Below, in pieces: positions 42,426-54,282 of a stretch of DNA of 64,000 nucleotides (position 1 is its first letter; each line of letters opens with the position of its first letter). The position numbers and the translations under genes were made by a program. Origin of the DNA: Lodderomyces elongisporus (taxonomy: Eukaryota > Ascomycota > Pichiomycetes > Serinales > Debaryomycetaceae); assembly GCF_030384665.1 (NCBI RefSeq), contig NC_083677.1:806001-870000 (forward strand), written 5' to 3'. Under the pieces are notes generated by a model. The model made no database searches and was not told the DNA's origin. It worked only from the letters and a program-made list of their open reading frames with translations.

Positions 42426-43111
42426 CCCGATCAATTAAAGTGGCCTTTATGATGTGTGGTGTGGTGTAATGTAGTGTATGAATGGAAGTGGCTGTATTAC
42501 TCTATGCCCGTTACTACTTTTTCTCTATGGTAATCTCTAATCGCTTCAGCTTTTTTTAAGAAAAAAAAAAAAATTTGGGAAGTAATCATCTCTACTGGTA
42601 CTGTGTGCAGTACTATAATATATTTTTCTATTTTCTTTTCGGCTTCCTTTTTTTTTCTTTTTCTTTTTCTTTTTTGCTCTTGGTAGCAATAGCTGATTAT
42701 TTTTTTTTTTGGTTGTTGTATTATTTGCCATTGACTATGCTGCGACACCTTTAGTAGTACAAGTTGCAAAAAATTTAAAATAGAAGTAATAAAAAAAGAA
42801 CCAGAAGAATAACTGAAAAACACTATGTTGAAATAAAAAAAATATATATGAAGATTAAAATAACCCAAGCAGGTGGAAAGAAGTAAAAAGAAAAAACTAA
42901 TGTGGAAAAATGTGTGGGTCCAATTTTGGGTCAAAGTTTGGGTCAAGATGTAGCTTTTAGGTACTAGCTATCGATTGCAGAGAAAATATAGAGTTTGCGA
43001 AAAAGTATCACCGATAATGATTTGTCTAATAAACTAAATTATAGAATATATGCGAATATGACTTTATAAAGACAGTACAAATAGATTTTGTCTTTATGTT
43101 ATTTTTTTTTT
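42426..43111. other. ELP1-U-box gene spacer
   Basis: These 686 bases lie between two minus-strand genes. They contain strong T/C-rich stretches (42640-42720) and A-rich runs. An ORF of 149 codons on the minus strand is Lys/Phe-rich and low in complexity, so it is not called. Confidence 0.55.
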
Positions 43112-43915
43112 CTAAAGTTGTACTGAATCTAATTTTTTCATCACTGAATCATTTTTATATGCCTCAACCGAATCTTTGATAACCAAGTTTGGATATAGCT
43201 GATCCTTGCTCAACTCTTGTTTGCTGATAGGGTCGTATTTTCCCTTTTTCTTCATGTGATTCAATATGGTTTCTTTCTCATAAGTGATACCGCTAGGTGT
43301 GATGACTGGGTCTGTAAATACTTCGTATGAAATTGGGTCTAGCAAATGGTCAGGAGCATCTTCCATTAGGTCATTATTTGAGTTCACCAATGACAAGCTA
43401 CTTTTGGTAGAGCTGTCGGAGGAGAATGATGCAGAAGTGCTGTATTTTCTGGTGGTTTGTAAAGGCGTTGTTTTTTTCGACAGCATCTTGTCATTGTATA
43501 GTGAATGTATGTAGTTGTTTTTGAAAACGCCTAACAAATTAGAAAGCTCCTCTAGCTGAGTATTCAAGTATAAAAATAGTTTCTCATAATAGGACGACGA
43601 CGACGACGACGATGATGATGATGATGATGATGATGACGACGATTTACCTCGCTTTGATTCGGATCCACAGTCACATTCGCGTTCGCATTCCTTCTGTAGC
43701 TGTTGGATCATTTTTTCGTGGTCCGATTCCATCAAAGCAGTGAGCTTATTCAATAAAGTGTTGCCGTCATACTGGTGAAGCTGAGCCTTGGTCATTTCGA
43801 TGTCGTGGCGAACATGCGGTATAAGCTCTTCGTAACTTCCACGAACTTGTTTCCCTCGTGGCGCTTTCTTTGGCTGTGGTTTGGAATTAAAGACAAACTT
43901 GAAGTTAGGTATCAT
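43112..43915 (-). CDS. CHIP/STUB1-like U-box E3 ubiquitin ligase lacking TPR repeats
   Basis: This 267-aa protein ends in a U-box at about residues 190-262: 'LLDPISYEVFTDPVITPSGITYEKETI', then 'GKYDPISKQELSKDQLYPNL'. That is the sequence pattern of animal CHIP, the chaperone-linked ubiquitin ligase. Upstream is a charged helical segment (about 25-75) like the CHIP coiled coil, a Cys/Glu patch, then a run of about 19 Ser (GAC/GAT-type repeat at 43590-43643) and a further helix. CHIP normally starts with three TPRs that bind the Hsp70/Hsp90 tail; none is present, and no exon encoding one is visible in the 2 kb upstream. I am sure of the U-box but less sure of the whole-gene relationship. S. cerevisiae has no clear counterpart. 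Confidence 0.8.
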   Translation of the reverse strand: MIPNFKFVFNSKPQPKKAPRGKQVRGSYEELIPHVRHDIEMTKAQLHQYDGNTLLNKLTALMESDHEKMIQQLQKECERECDCGSESKRGKSSSSSSSSSSSSSSSSSYYEKLFLYLNTQLEELSNLLGVFKNNYIHSLYNDKMLSKKTTPLQTTRKYSTSASFSSDSSTKSSLSLVNSNNDLMEDAPDHLLDPISYEVFTDPVITPSGITYEKETILNHMKKKGKYDPISKQELSKDQLYPNLVIKDSVEAYKNDSVMKKLDSVQL

Positions 43916-44067
43916 TGATGTGGTAATTGATGAACAAGTCTCGAATAAGTGAATGTATTAAAAACAAAATAAGGTTGAAGAAAAGCTGGAAAATGGAGTA
44001 CTTAGGATGAATCAAAAGTACTGAGAGAACGAAACTGATTAATTTTAGAAAATATAAAGAAAAAGGA

Positions 44068-44175
44068 ATGGAAAAAGAAAAAGAAGAAAAAGAAGAAAAA
44101 GAAGAAAAAGAAGAAAAAGAAGAAAAAGAAGAAAAAGAAAAAGAAAAAGGAAAAGGAAAAGGAAAAGGAAAAAGA
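44068..44175. repeat. Purine-only minisatellite (gaagaaaaa)n
   Basis: This is an almost pure purine strand of gaagaaaaa units passing into gaaaaa/ggaaaa units. It is about 150-260 bases upstream of the U-box gene start, where it reads as a pyrimidine tract on the gene's strand. Confidence 0.9.
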
Positions 44176-45774
44176 AGGAAACTGTCAAATGAATATGGAG
44201 CTCTCAAAGGAGTTGCTTCGAGGTAAGCAAATCTCCTAGTATACATCATCTTCATCACATTGACCTCCGACAATACACTGCTTTCCAGAAAAGTTTGTGA
44301 TACTAATATGATTTAAAACAATTTAATTAGCAAAAAAAAACAAAACGATATAAAAAATAAAAAAATAATAAAAATAATACAAATAATAAATAAATAAAAA
44401 AACGCAAATCAAAGAGTATAGTTTATGTATAAACTCTTTCTTTGACAGGGGAAGCTCGCTTGTGTAGCAATATGCAAACCCGTGTCAAGCGCGATTACGA
44501 AACATGATGCTCATTATAGCTACAACACACTAAAAACTTTTACTAACGTGGATTCTTTATATGAATTTAAATTTATGATACCAAGGACTTGAATGGTATT
44601 CTACTAGAAATAACTAATTGAAAGAAAAAGAAAAGAAAGAGAAGAATAGAAGGAAGCAACAAACAAAAATTGCAGAAGCTCAACACATTATCATAAACAT
44701 AAATTGTAAAGAAAAAAAAAATTTTGATACTGAATGCCGGAAGGGAAGATTGGAAGCTGGATAATTTGATGTTATTTTTTTTTTTCCTTTCTTTTATTTT
44801 TTTATTTATTTTGCAGCCTCTAAAAGAAGGTAGCACAAAATCAACAGCGGACTATATGACATCACCAACCCTTTAAATTAATTCAATTTTAATTTTTTTT
44901 TATTTTTTAATTTTTAATTCTTCATTTTTAATTCTTCGTTTTTTACTCCTTCGATTAGCAAACACAACAAAAACGTCGTCAAAATGCATTATTTGATACT
45001 TGCCGAAAAATATCTGGAAAAAGGGAAGGTAAACTAAAAAAAAGAAAAAAAGAAAAAAAGAAAAACGGACAGGCTGGAAAACTGGGAATATTGTGCAATG
45101 TTTCAGTAGATTTAATGTACTAGCAAAACTGACAATGTAGTACAAACAGCGAAAACAAGTTTGTGCCGACTGCGAAGCCTGGGTATGACAAAATAGTTTA
45201 GTTTTTACTTTGCCTCTATGTATAAGAAATAGGAAAACAACAGTTTGGAGAGAAGAAGGAAGGAGGCGAAGGAGCCGTAATCAGTAGATGAAGGAGCGTA
45301 CAATAAATTTCACAAAGTCTTTTTAAGTATTTGCTTAAACTGTCCATATTATTACATCATTGTTAATTGGGATCCCTTTCAGATCTATTTAAACAAATAA
45401 GCCTATGACGATATATATATAAAAATATTACATGAAATGGAAAACAAAACCAAAAATGAAAAATGGAAAATGGAAAAAAAAAATTAAAAAAAAAAAAAAA
45501 CTTTTGCATCAATCTGAAGTTCATTTTGTATATATCTTTGCTATGATGCACATCACCAAAAAGTGAAGGGGTAAACCCCATCTAAACTCAAGTGTGAATC
45601 CATCACTGGCTGACTTCTTCTTTAGATAGGCAAGAAGTTATACCTCGAATAGTAAATTTATGTCATGTTCCTAAAAATAAAAAGAAAAAAAAAGTTAGAA
45701 TAACACCAATTAGCTTAATCTATATTATTGATAATTGTATTTGCAATTGACTATATGGACTAAGCTATAAACAT

Positions 45775-45780
45775 CACGTG
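45775..45780. promoter_or_regulatory. CACGTG site upstream of VPH1
   Basis: ATCACGTG lies about 320 bases upstream of the VPH1 ATG. It is the core bound by Cbf1-type bHLH proteins. This is motif evidence only. Confidence 0.35.
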
Positions 45781-46099
45781 CTATCGATTATTATTAATTA
45801 TATTTTTCTTTATCAAAACACTTGTATAAGAAAGTCGTGTATTTGTGCTCATAATAAATTTTGGGACGGTGGACAATTTCGAAACTCTGAGCAATGACAC
45901 TCTTGGTGATGTTTTTGACGAAGTAGTAGAGGCAGGAACCAACAGGCATTATCATCATCAATAGCATCATCATCAATAGCATCAGCGAGCAACGAAAGTT
46001 ATATACAATAATAATATACAAAAGTTTAGTGCTCTAATATCTTTTTTTTTGCTGTGCTGAACTTTGTTGAACTCTGTTGAACATAACAACGAAATCAAG

Positions 46100-48592
46100 A
46101 TGGCCGACAGAGAGGAAAAAGAAGAGGCCGTGTTCCGTTCTGCGGACATGTCTCTAGTACAGCTATATATCCCCACAGAAGTGTCTAGAGCAATTGTTTA
46201 CAAAGTAGGACAACTCAATGTTTTGCAGTTTAGAGACTTGAACTCAAAAGTCACTGAGTTCCAACGTTCTTTTGTCAAAGAGTTGCGTAAGCTTGATAAT
46301 GTCGAAAGGCAATTTAGATTGTTCAAGAAGGAATTGGATTTCAGAGATATTCATATCAAACTTTATCCATATGAGTTCTCAATCCCACAACAATCTGATA
46401 TTGATGAGTTGGTTGAAAACTCACAGCTCTTGGAAGATCGTGTTGTGCAATTGCGTGACTCGGTTGATACTTTGCACAATAATGAAAATTATTTGAAACA
46501 ACTTAGATACACTATCCGTGCAGTTGATAGGTTCTTCAATGTCGAAGGCGAGAGAACAACTTCAGAAGAGAGTGCGCTCTTATCTGAATTGGAGCATGGC
46601 GCTACTAGTCATGTACATTCAGCATCTTCATTCATCTCTGGTGTGATTGATACCGAAAAGATTGGAGTGTTGCAACAAATATTATGGAGAACATTGAGAG
46701 GTAATATGTACTACCATAGTGAAGCGTTGGAAGAAGAAATCTACGACGCCAAACACAATGCATTTGTCCCCAAGAGTTCATTTATCATCTTTTCGCACGG
46801 TTCAATGATTCACGATAGGATAAAAAAGATTTGTGAATCGTTGGATGCGATCATTTTTGATATCGAAGGCTCTGCTGAGGATAGACTGAAACAGTTGTCC
46901 AAGACCAACATCAAGCTCAATGACTTGTCTACCATTTTGAGTGAATCTGAAAATGCACTTACTTCAGAGTTGATTGCTATTAGTCACGACTTGTACAAGT
47001 GGTGGGAATTGATTGCACGTGAAAAAGCGGTTTATCAAACAATGAATATGTGTGATTACGATGGTGGTAGAAAGACATTGGTTTGTGAAGGCTGGACCCC
47101 AACCGACTCGATTCAAGATTTGAACAATACGATACAGGATTATGACCAAGCTCAAGCTATACCAACTATATTGAATGTCCTCAATACCAACAAAACGCCA
47201 CCAACATGCAACCGTACCAACAAGTTTACCTATGCTTTTCAATCTATTTGTGACGCGTATGGTGTGGCAAAATACAAAGAAATTAATCCCGGATTACCAA
47301 CAATTATCACATTTCCATTTATGTTTGCCATTATGTTTGGTGATATGGGCCATGGTTTTATTGTATTTCTTGCTGCTTTGGCGATGGTCCTCAATGAGAA
47401 AAGATTGGATGGTATGAAGAAAGATGAGATTTTTGATATGGCATATACTGGACGATACATTTTGTTGCTCATGGGCATTTTTTCCATGTATACCGGGTTT
47501 ATATACAATGATATATTTTCCAGGACAATGACTTTTTTCCCTAGTGGTTGGGAATGGCCAGAGAATTTCAAGTTGGGCGAGACAATTGTGGCCAAGTCCG
47601 TTGGCACGTATATCTTTGGGTTGGATCCCGCATGGCATGGAACAGAGAATGCATTATTGTTTTCAAACTCATACAAGATGAAATTGTCGATTCTTATGGG
47701 GTTCATTCATATGACGTATTCCTATTTCTTTGCCCTTGCCAACTTTCTTTATTTCGATAGTGTGATTGATATTGTTGGAAATTTCATTCCTGGTCTTTTA
47801 TTTATGCAAAGTATCTTTGGATACTTGTCGCTCTGTATTGTTTACAAATGGACTGTTGACTGGTTTGCGGTGGGAAAACAACCTCCGGGACTTTTAAACA
47901 TGTTGATTTCGATGTTTTTATCGCCGGGTACAGTTGAAGAGCCCTTGTTTGCTGGGCAAGCTCAAATACAGATTGTTTTGTTGATCATTGCGTTGATTTG
48001 TGTTCCATGGTTGTTGTTGGTGAAGCCACTTTATTTAAAGAGACAATTGGATAGAAAGGCCAAGACGCATGGTGCATATTCCCAGTTGCCCAATGATGGT
48101 GAAAACAATGTGGATGGAGAAGGATTTGTTTTTGATAATGAAAGTAATAATGAAAATAACAATAACAACGAGGATGTTGCTGATAATGGTGAAGAAGATG
48201 AAGACCACGAAGAGCATGGTTTCGGTGATATCATGATCCATCAAGTGATTCATACTATTGAATTTTGCTTGAATTGTGTTTCCCATACTGCTTCTTATTT
48301 GAGATTATGGGCGTTGTCTTTGGCACATGCACAATTATCCACAGTGTTGTGGTCGATGACTATTAGCAAGGCTTTTGGTCCAACTGGTTTAATGGGGGTT
48401 ATTGCTGTGGTGTTTTTATTTGCAATGTGGTTTGTCTTGTCTGTGTGTATTTTGGTTGTTATGGAAGGTACTTCAGCAATGTTGCATTCGTTGAGATTGC
48501 ATTGGGTTGAGAGTATGTCGAAATACTTTGAAGGTGGTGGTGCAATGTATGAACCTTTTGGGTTTGTTGGGTTGCTTGACAATGTTTTTTGA
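46100..48592 (+). CDS. VPH1: V-ATPase V0 subunit a (Vph1-like)
   Basis: The ATG at 46100 gives MADREEKEEAVFRSADMSLVQLYIP, the normal start of the family; the twelve codons upstream open with TTG and are ignored. At 830 aa it is close to S. cerevisiae Vph1 (840). Subunit a anchors the peripheral stalk and forms the proton half-channels of the vacuolar H+-ATPase. The N-terminal cytosolic half (about 1-395) includes 'GQLNVLQFRDLNSKV'. The membrane half includes 'GLPTIITFPFMFAIMFGDMGHG', 'HMTYSYFFALANFLYF' and 'IMIHQVIHTIEFCLNCVSHTASYLRLWALSLAHAQLS', where the essential arginine falls at residue 735. An acidic Asn-rich loop (about 665-710) precedes the last helices. The alternative is the Golgi isoform Stv1; length and loop favour Vph1. 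One CTG codon (residue 263) aligns with Ser in yeast Vph1 from memory. Confidence 0.93.
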   Translation: MADREEKEEAVFRSADMSLVQLYIPTEVSRAIVYKVGQLNVLQFRDLNSKVTEFQRSFVKELRKLDNVERQFRLFKKELDFRDIHIKLYPYEFSIPQQSDIDELVENSQLLEDRVVQLRDSVDTLHNNENYLKQLRYTIRAVDRFFNVEGERTTSEESALLSELEHGATSHVHSASSFISGVIDTEKIGVLQQILWRTLRGNMYYHSEALEEEIYDAKHNAFVPKSSFIIFSHGSMIHDRIKKICESLDAIIFDIEGSAEDRLKQLSKTNIKLNDLSTILSESENALTSELIAISHDLYKWWELIAREKAVYQTMNMCDYDGGRKTLVCEGWTPTDSIQDLNNTIQDYDQAQAIPTILNVLNTNKTPPTCNRTNKFTYAFQSICDAYGVAKYKEINPGLPTIITFPFMFAIMFGDMGHGFIVFLAALAMVLNEKRLDGMKKDEIFDMAYTGRYILLLMGIFSMYTGFIYNDIFSRTMTFFPSGWEWPENFKLGETIVAKSVGTYIFGLDPAWHGTENALLFSNSYKMKLSILMGFIHMTYSYFFALANFLYFDSVIDIVGNFIPGLLFMQSIFGYLSLCIVYKWTVDWFAVGKQPPGLLNMLISMFLSPGTVEEPLFAGQAQIQIVLLIIALICVPWLLLVKPLYLKRQLDRKAKTHGAYSQLPNDGENNVDGEGFVFDNESNNENNNNNEDVADNGEEDEDHEEHGFGDIMIHQVIHTIEFCLNCVSHTASYLRLWALSLAHAQLSTVLWSMTISKAFGPTGLMGVIAVVFLFAMWFVLSVCILVVMEGTSAMLHSLRLHWVESMSKYFEGGGAMYEPFGFVGLLDNVF

Positions 48593-51500
48593 AATGAAAA
48601 ACAAAAATAAGAAGAAAAATTATAAGAAGAAAAAGAACAAGAAGGGATCCATTCTTTGTAATTATGTACCTGAGTGTTTAGAGGAGTTTGATAGAGAGCG
48701 GTAAGGACAACCTCATTGAAGTAACAAGACGAACATTAAATAAGTAAATAAAAAAAGGAAAGAATGTAAAAAAACTAAGCAAATGGAGTATTTAATTTTG
48801 AAATCACTAATGGTTGTAGTTTTTACCCTCTAGTTTTTACCTAGTAAATTTTCTACTTTCGAATTTTTACCACTTGAGAGTTGAATATATGTATATTTAT
48901 ATGTACATATGAATGTATATATAAATGTATATAAAGGAACTTGAAATTCTGTGAATTGCAACGAAAATAGAGCTGGCGGGAGTAGTGAGAATGTGTCAGG
49001 TAGTGTTCTAATGCACAATAATTTATGTATATGCCATAATATAAGATCATTGATGAAGAAGAATCCGCAATTTGAGATTGGCCATAGTGGTTGACACCGA
49101 TTTTTCCTGAACTTATAAAGGCTAGGTTCTTGTTAGTTGGGTCTGTTATAATAGCTACATAACGTTAAAAGTAGTACTGGATTTTTTTTTTTTAATATCT
49201 GCAAACTATGTTTGTATTCGTTATTATTTGTGTGTATATGTTGTGTGCACAGTTTTTGGTGTAATTTTCACGCCAAAATTAGAGGAACTGATTGCAAATG
49301 TTTGTTACGAGATATGTTTAGTGACAACAACAACAACATCCAGAAAAAGAGGGAGAAGAGTAGTCGATACCAGCACATAAAGTAAGAGTCGATTCGTATT
49401 TTTGAAAATTTGTAAATTGAATATTACTCTTTTTCTTTATGAACAAAAATTAGAGATGTCCAAATTGCAGCTCCTAACTTAAAAATGGGTGCAAAAAGAA
49501 AGCGAAACAATGCAAAACAAATACACTAGATATGGTAGAGTACAATTCTCCTACCCCTTACTCACTTAATCATCAAACCAAACATCAATGTGGATGATAT
49601 ACTAGACTTTTTTTTTTTCTCGTCTTCTTCTTCTTCTTCTTTTATTTAGTTTATTTGAATAGCATGATGCTGGGTGCGAGAAAGGATGGAGCCAAAGGCG
49701 GGAGCGGGAGCGGGAGCAGAACGAGAGCATAGAGGTAAATGGAAGGAGTTCAAACGATGTGTCTGTGCGTGTGTCTGTCTGTGTCTGAGTAAAAGTCGTA
49801 ATGGGAAGAACCATGAATGCAAGGAGTAGTTGAAAATTGGAGTAAGAAATGAATAGAGTTTGAAATTGCTGGTAACCGCCAATAACCGAAATGTTACTGT
49901 ACATTGTTTTTGAATGGTACCTTCCTTCATTCATTTATTCATTCATTCTTTTTTTTATTTAATTCTAATTTATTTAGTATTTTATTATGGCCAATTAAAC
50001 AACGATTGTTTAAAGGAACTGAGAGATAACTGAAATACAATAAAGCATTAACATCATAAACGTAGTAAAGTCAGAGTTCCTCTCTTTCGTCAGTTTCGTT
50101 TTGTTTGCTCCAAAATTTTGTCTTTTTTTTTTTTTTTTTAATTTTCAATTTTGGGTGAGGTCTTTTCTCCTTTATATTTTTTTTTCTTTTCCTATTCTTT
50201 AAAATTTCAAACAGTACGTTTGCCACACCTTTTACACGTTTGCAATTGCGCGCATGGGAGCCTTCCTCCCCTCCAACACCAATTCCCAATTCCCAATTCG
50301 ATTCTGTTTTGGGTGATTGAGTTGCCCAATGTGGAGAGAAGAAAGTTTTAACCTTGAACAAAAAAATCTTCACTTTAACCAGAAGAAGAAAGAGAAAAAT
50401 TAAGAAATAGGAAACGTTTTGTTGATAAATTTGTAGAAGTGCTTGCACATTCGAATTCAGATTCAGGTTCAGATTCAAATTTACTTGTAGTTATACTTTG
50501 ACTTAAGGAACAATGTTGCATGTTTGCTGGTAAAAGATATCTTGTTTTGAGGATACAGCGAGCATTTGGTATTACAAAAGGAGAAACAGACAAAGTAGAA
50601 GGAAAGAGGAGAGGGAAAGAGGTGGGAAGTGGGAAACAAAAAGAAAATAAAAATAAAAACAGGGCCAAAGTAGCAATAAAGTATCTCAATTTAGAAAAAC
50701 TTGTTCCTTATTGGGATATCCAATTGATTGAGGGTGTCGGGTACATGGGAATATCTTCAAGTATTGAAGCAACTTCTTAAGCAAGGAGTATTCAATTTTA
50801 GTACAATGTGATTGTTCATAATCCATTATTCTGCAGAGCTAACTTTTCTCATTTACTGTTGTTCTCTACTCCCCATAAGGAAACCACATGTGGGTTTCAA
50901 GTGAATATGGTAGTACCACTGGTGGTGGTGGTGGTGGTGGTGGTGTCGCTGGTTCTGTCGCTGGTTGAAGTTTAGGTTTACAAGGCTTGAACGAGCATAC
51001 ACGGTCGTGTAATATTTACCACACGTGCTTTGTTTGGCCAATAGCACCTTTTTCCGTTTACTTTATTTCCGCCGCCCCCCTTTTTTTTTAATTTCCTCTA
51101 ACAGGCGGTGGGGGGAAAGGCGAAAGTGCGTGGTGGTAGTGGTAGTGGTAATTGCGAGAGGGGGAGCGCGAGTCACGTTAATGTACCTATGCTTGTAACA
51201 TCTTGACACCTTGACGTGCAAGAGTCACCACCTAAATAGAAAAAAGAAAAAAGGGAACAGGAAAAGGAAAAGGGAACAGGAAAAGCGAAACTAATGAAAC
51301 AAATGATCCAAAAACAAGCGTTGCTTGACTCGAAAGAAGAGGAAGAAATTGCAAAAATTTTTTTTTTTGAAAGAGTCATGGTGCCTAGTAGGAAAGGGGG
51401 GTGGGTTTGGTAAAAGCTCCGACATCCGCTGTAGCACCGCCTGCATTTAAAATAATAAGAAAGAAAAGAAAGAAAAGTCGTGCAAACACCAAAATTGAAA

Positions 51501-52923
51501 CCAACACGAAGCACGAAGAACTAGGCACGAGTATGAGCCCGAGCTTACTAGTAGAGGAAACCAATACCACTGATGGATGCACTACGAACAGTAACATCGT
51601 TGCTTCGTAGACAGAATTTTTTTCAGAAAAAAAACAGAGTAGAAGTTTTAGCAAACTGCGCAGTTTGCTCATAGCACAACCAGATGTTCTTTTTTCTTTT
51701 TTCTTTTTTTTTTCTGTTCCGGAAAACTGAAATTACAGAATAGTCATTGCATTGTCAATAGAATGAAAGCTCAAGATTCAGGTTTTGCTTCCTTAAAGAG
51801 AACTACGAGTTCTTTAGTGTCTATTGAACTTTGAATTGTAGAAACAATAATATTTGTTTTATCTCATCTACTACTATCACTGTTAGTACTATAATCTTAT
51901 TGTCTTCTTGTTTGCTATAATCATTACCCAAGTAGCTCAATATTGTCAATCCATAAATCCCCCCCAAAAATTAAATTAAATTAAATTAAATTAAAAAATA
52001 AAAAAAAACTAAAATAAAATAAAGTGAAAAAAAAATCAACCAACAACAACAAAGCCGCAGTACAGTTTATATATTAACAATAAAGAATAAATTACCAAAT
52101 CACCATAAAATTACCCATCTTGTAGCCAATACAAGAAGATTATTCCAAAGAGATTTCCATCGATCAGCAATGAGAACTTAAAACATGGATAAATCACTTT
52201 ACGAAAACTGAGGTTAGGTTTGTATACTCTCTGCTGTTGTGAAAAATTATTTTTGTAACCTATATTGAATTCTTCCTTTTTTTCTTTTTAAGTATTTATT
52301 TTGTTTACTTCTTTTTGCGTAATTGGCAAAATGGAAAGGAGAGCCGTAAGAGCATAGGCATTTGACGTGTTGTAAGTTTAGGCGAATCGAGACAAGCAAT
52401 ACCAAACAAAACAAAACACAACCAAAACCAAAATCAGAGTAAAAAAGAAAATAATAATAATAATAGTAGAGGAGGAAAAGAAGTCAAATAACTTGCAACC
52501 GTATCTGTTAGTCTCCTCCGTATCAGCAAGAACAGTCTATAGCAAAAACAATCCATTTAATTATAACCAGAGTAAGTAGAGTGCTGAAAAAAATTAGAGA
52601 GAGAATAACAAAACAATCAATACAATCATTACAATAAAAGATGTTTCTTGTAGAGTGGGCCCACCTCCTAAAAACAGAATGCCAGATATTGCTCCGAGGT
52701 TCAAAGTTGCATTTTGGAAAAACAAACAAACAAAAAAAAAAATAAAAGACGCAAGCGCAATTATTCAAAATTACGTCATTTTTCAAAAGAAAAATAAAAA
52801 AAAAATAAAAAAGTATTCCAGAATAAGTAATTGCTACACAAATAATAATATTAATAATAATAGTAAAACAACAAGTGAGAACAAGTACAAAGAGAACCAA
52901 ATAAAATAGTAGATTGGAGACAT

Positions 52924-52935
52924 GGGGGGGGGGGG
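52924..52935 (+). repeat. G12 homopolymer
   Basis: Twelve consecutive G lie in otherwise AT-rich intergenic DNA, followed by GA and GT dinucleotide runs (52974-53007). It is prone to slippage and sequencing error. Confidence 0.9.
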
Positions 52936-54049
52936 TGTTAGGTAAATTGTTAGCACCATTAAAAGTAGGAATAGAGAGAAAGAGAGAGAGATAGTGTGTG
53001 TGTGCGCCGAAGATGAGGATGAAAAGAAGATGACAAAGTCCTCTTCATTGTTAACATCTAGAACTACCAGTACTACTACAAGAAACATGATCATACATGT
53101 AATAACAGAAGAAATATGTTGAAGTGCTCCTGATATTGCACAATCGTGTGTGTGTGTGAAAATCTTTTCTGGTTCATCATTCAAGAGGCACAATCGTACA
53201 GATTGCTAAACAATCAAATTCAAATCTTGAGCATGGCCTTGTAAGTAGATAAAAGTAAACAAAAGATGGGTTTGGCATGAGATTTTTTGCGTGTCTTTTG
53301 TTTTATGTTTTATGTTTGTTGTTGTTGTTTGTTGTTGTTGTTTGTTAATGTTTATTTTTCTTTTCTAAATATAAACCACGCATGCTGCATTGTGTGCTAT
53401 GACTTGGTGAAATCTCATCCTTTTGTTGTTGAATTCTTTTAAAATTTCAATTATCCAAGTATTAGCTTAGATTGCAAATTTATTCTTTACTCTCTTTTTT
53501 TTTTTGTTTTTCTTTTTTTGAAACAAAATGAGAACCTGTGCTGTGCAGCACTTTGGATGGTTCAGTTCTGAAATTTTTATTTATTTTCTGGCTCTCATCT
53601 GCATGTTACTTATAGGTTGTTGCTCTTAGTGTATTACTGGTAGTAGTATTAGTAGTAATATTTGAAGTTAGTGTTATAGTGGTGGTAGAAGTAGAAGTAG
53701 AAGCTCACCATGTATTATGTAAGCTGAAGAATTGCAAGAATAGAAAAACACGCTACCAATTGCCATTCTTTTGTTGCAATCTGCCTGAGGCTGCCAACAA
53801 ATGATGGACAAAGAGGTGGTGAAGTTGTATTGATATTTCAAAGAAAAGGTGAAATTGAATGAGATAAAAAGATAAGGCTTTATCACACATCAAAGCATAG
53901 TATAGTCAACACTGAAAACACATATATCTTTGTTGATGACTCTTTTCCTTTCAAACTAGTAACAAAGTAAGTGAGTGTGTGAGTACGTATATTTGTCTCT
54001 CAGCTTGAGATAGCACGATATCTATCTTCATTGCCAGTTTTCCAAAAAT

Positions 54050-54057
54050 TATAAATA
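54050..54057 (+). promoter_or_regulatory. TATA box of the first PGA59/62-like gene
   Basis: TATAAATA lies 226 bases before the ATG. The paralogue at 63674 has the same octamer 145 bases before its ATG, which supports a true TATA element. Confidence 0.5.
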
Positions 54058-54282
54058 ACCCTTGAAAAAGTCAACTTTTTCTCTGAAATCAATTTCGATT
54101 TTCTTTTTTTTTGTTTTTTCATTTTCCCCCCTCAATACCTATCAAAACCAAAGCAAAGTCTTTATTCCCACAAACACTCGCTTATTCAAAAAAAAATTGT
54201 CTTTTACTTTTTAATAATCTTTCATTTTTTATTATCAAAATAGCTTAAATTTTTTTTTTTTTCAATTTCAAAATCATTATCA

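Larger units (their letters stand above)
43916..46099. other. 2.2-kb divergent spacer, U-box gene / VPH1
   Basis: The spacer contains a purine minisatellite of gaagaaaaa type (44068-44175), a less AT-rich patch with no ORF (44440-44520), a TACTAAC heptamer (44540-44546) with no matching exon, A/T homopolymers, a CACGTG site (45775-45780) and tandem catcatcaatag repeats near 45951-45983. No RNA gene was recognised. Confidence 0.55.
48593..54282. other. 5.7-kb gene-free block between VPH1 and the first PGA gene
   Basis: I find no ORF above about 135 codons and none with plausible composition. Visible items are a (GGT)n run (50914-50944), a GC-richer patch with C and G runs (51062-51175), attaaatta-type repeats (51971-52000), a run of 12 G (52924-52935), GTT/GTTT repeats (53310-53345) and a TATA box for the following gene (54050-54057). 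The size fits either a large promoter for a highly expressed wall-protein gene or another chromosomal element. No tRNA was recognised and no long inverted repeat was obvious by eye. Confidence 0.5.

Noticed and set aside
43916..44273. Upstream exon carrying a TPR for the U-box gene
   Set aside because: The 122-codon minus-strand frame there is Ser/Phe low complexity from the purine minisatellite. No TPR-like helix pair is present, and the branch-point-like ACCTAAC near 43904-43910 is weak and has no convincing donor.
44540..44560. Intron branch site TACTAAC in the spacer
   Set aside because: It matches the branch consensus, but no GTATGT-type donor with a coding exon precedes it and no coding exon follows.
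50071..50478. Minus-strand 135-codon ORF
   Set aside because: Composition is Lys-rich from A/T homopolymers, with no domain and no codon bias; it is treated as chance.
51062..51175. C-rich and G-rich runs as an inverted repeat
   Set aside because: The two arms are complementary in the same direction (mirror-like), not reverse complementary, so no hairpin forms.
48593..54282. Centromere with flanking inverted repeat
   Set aside because: No long inverted repeat is visible by eye. The idea is kept only as an open possibility for the gene-free block.
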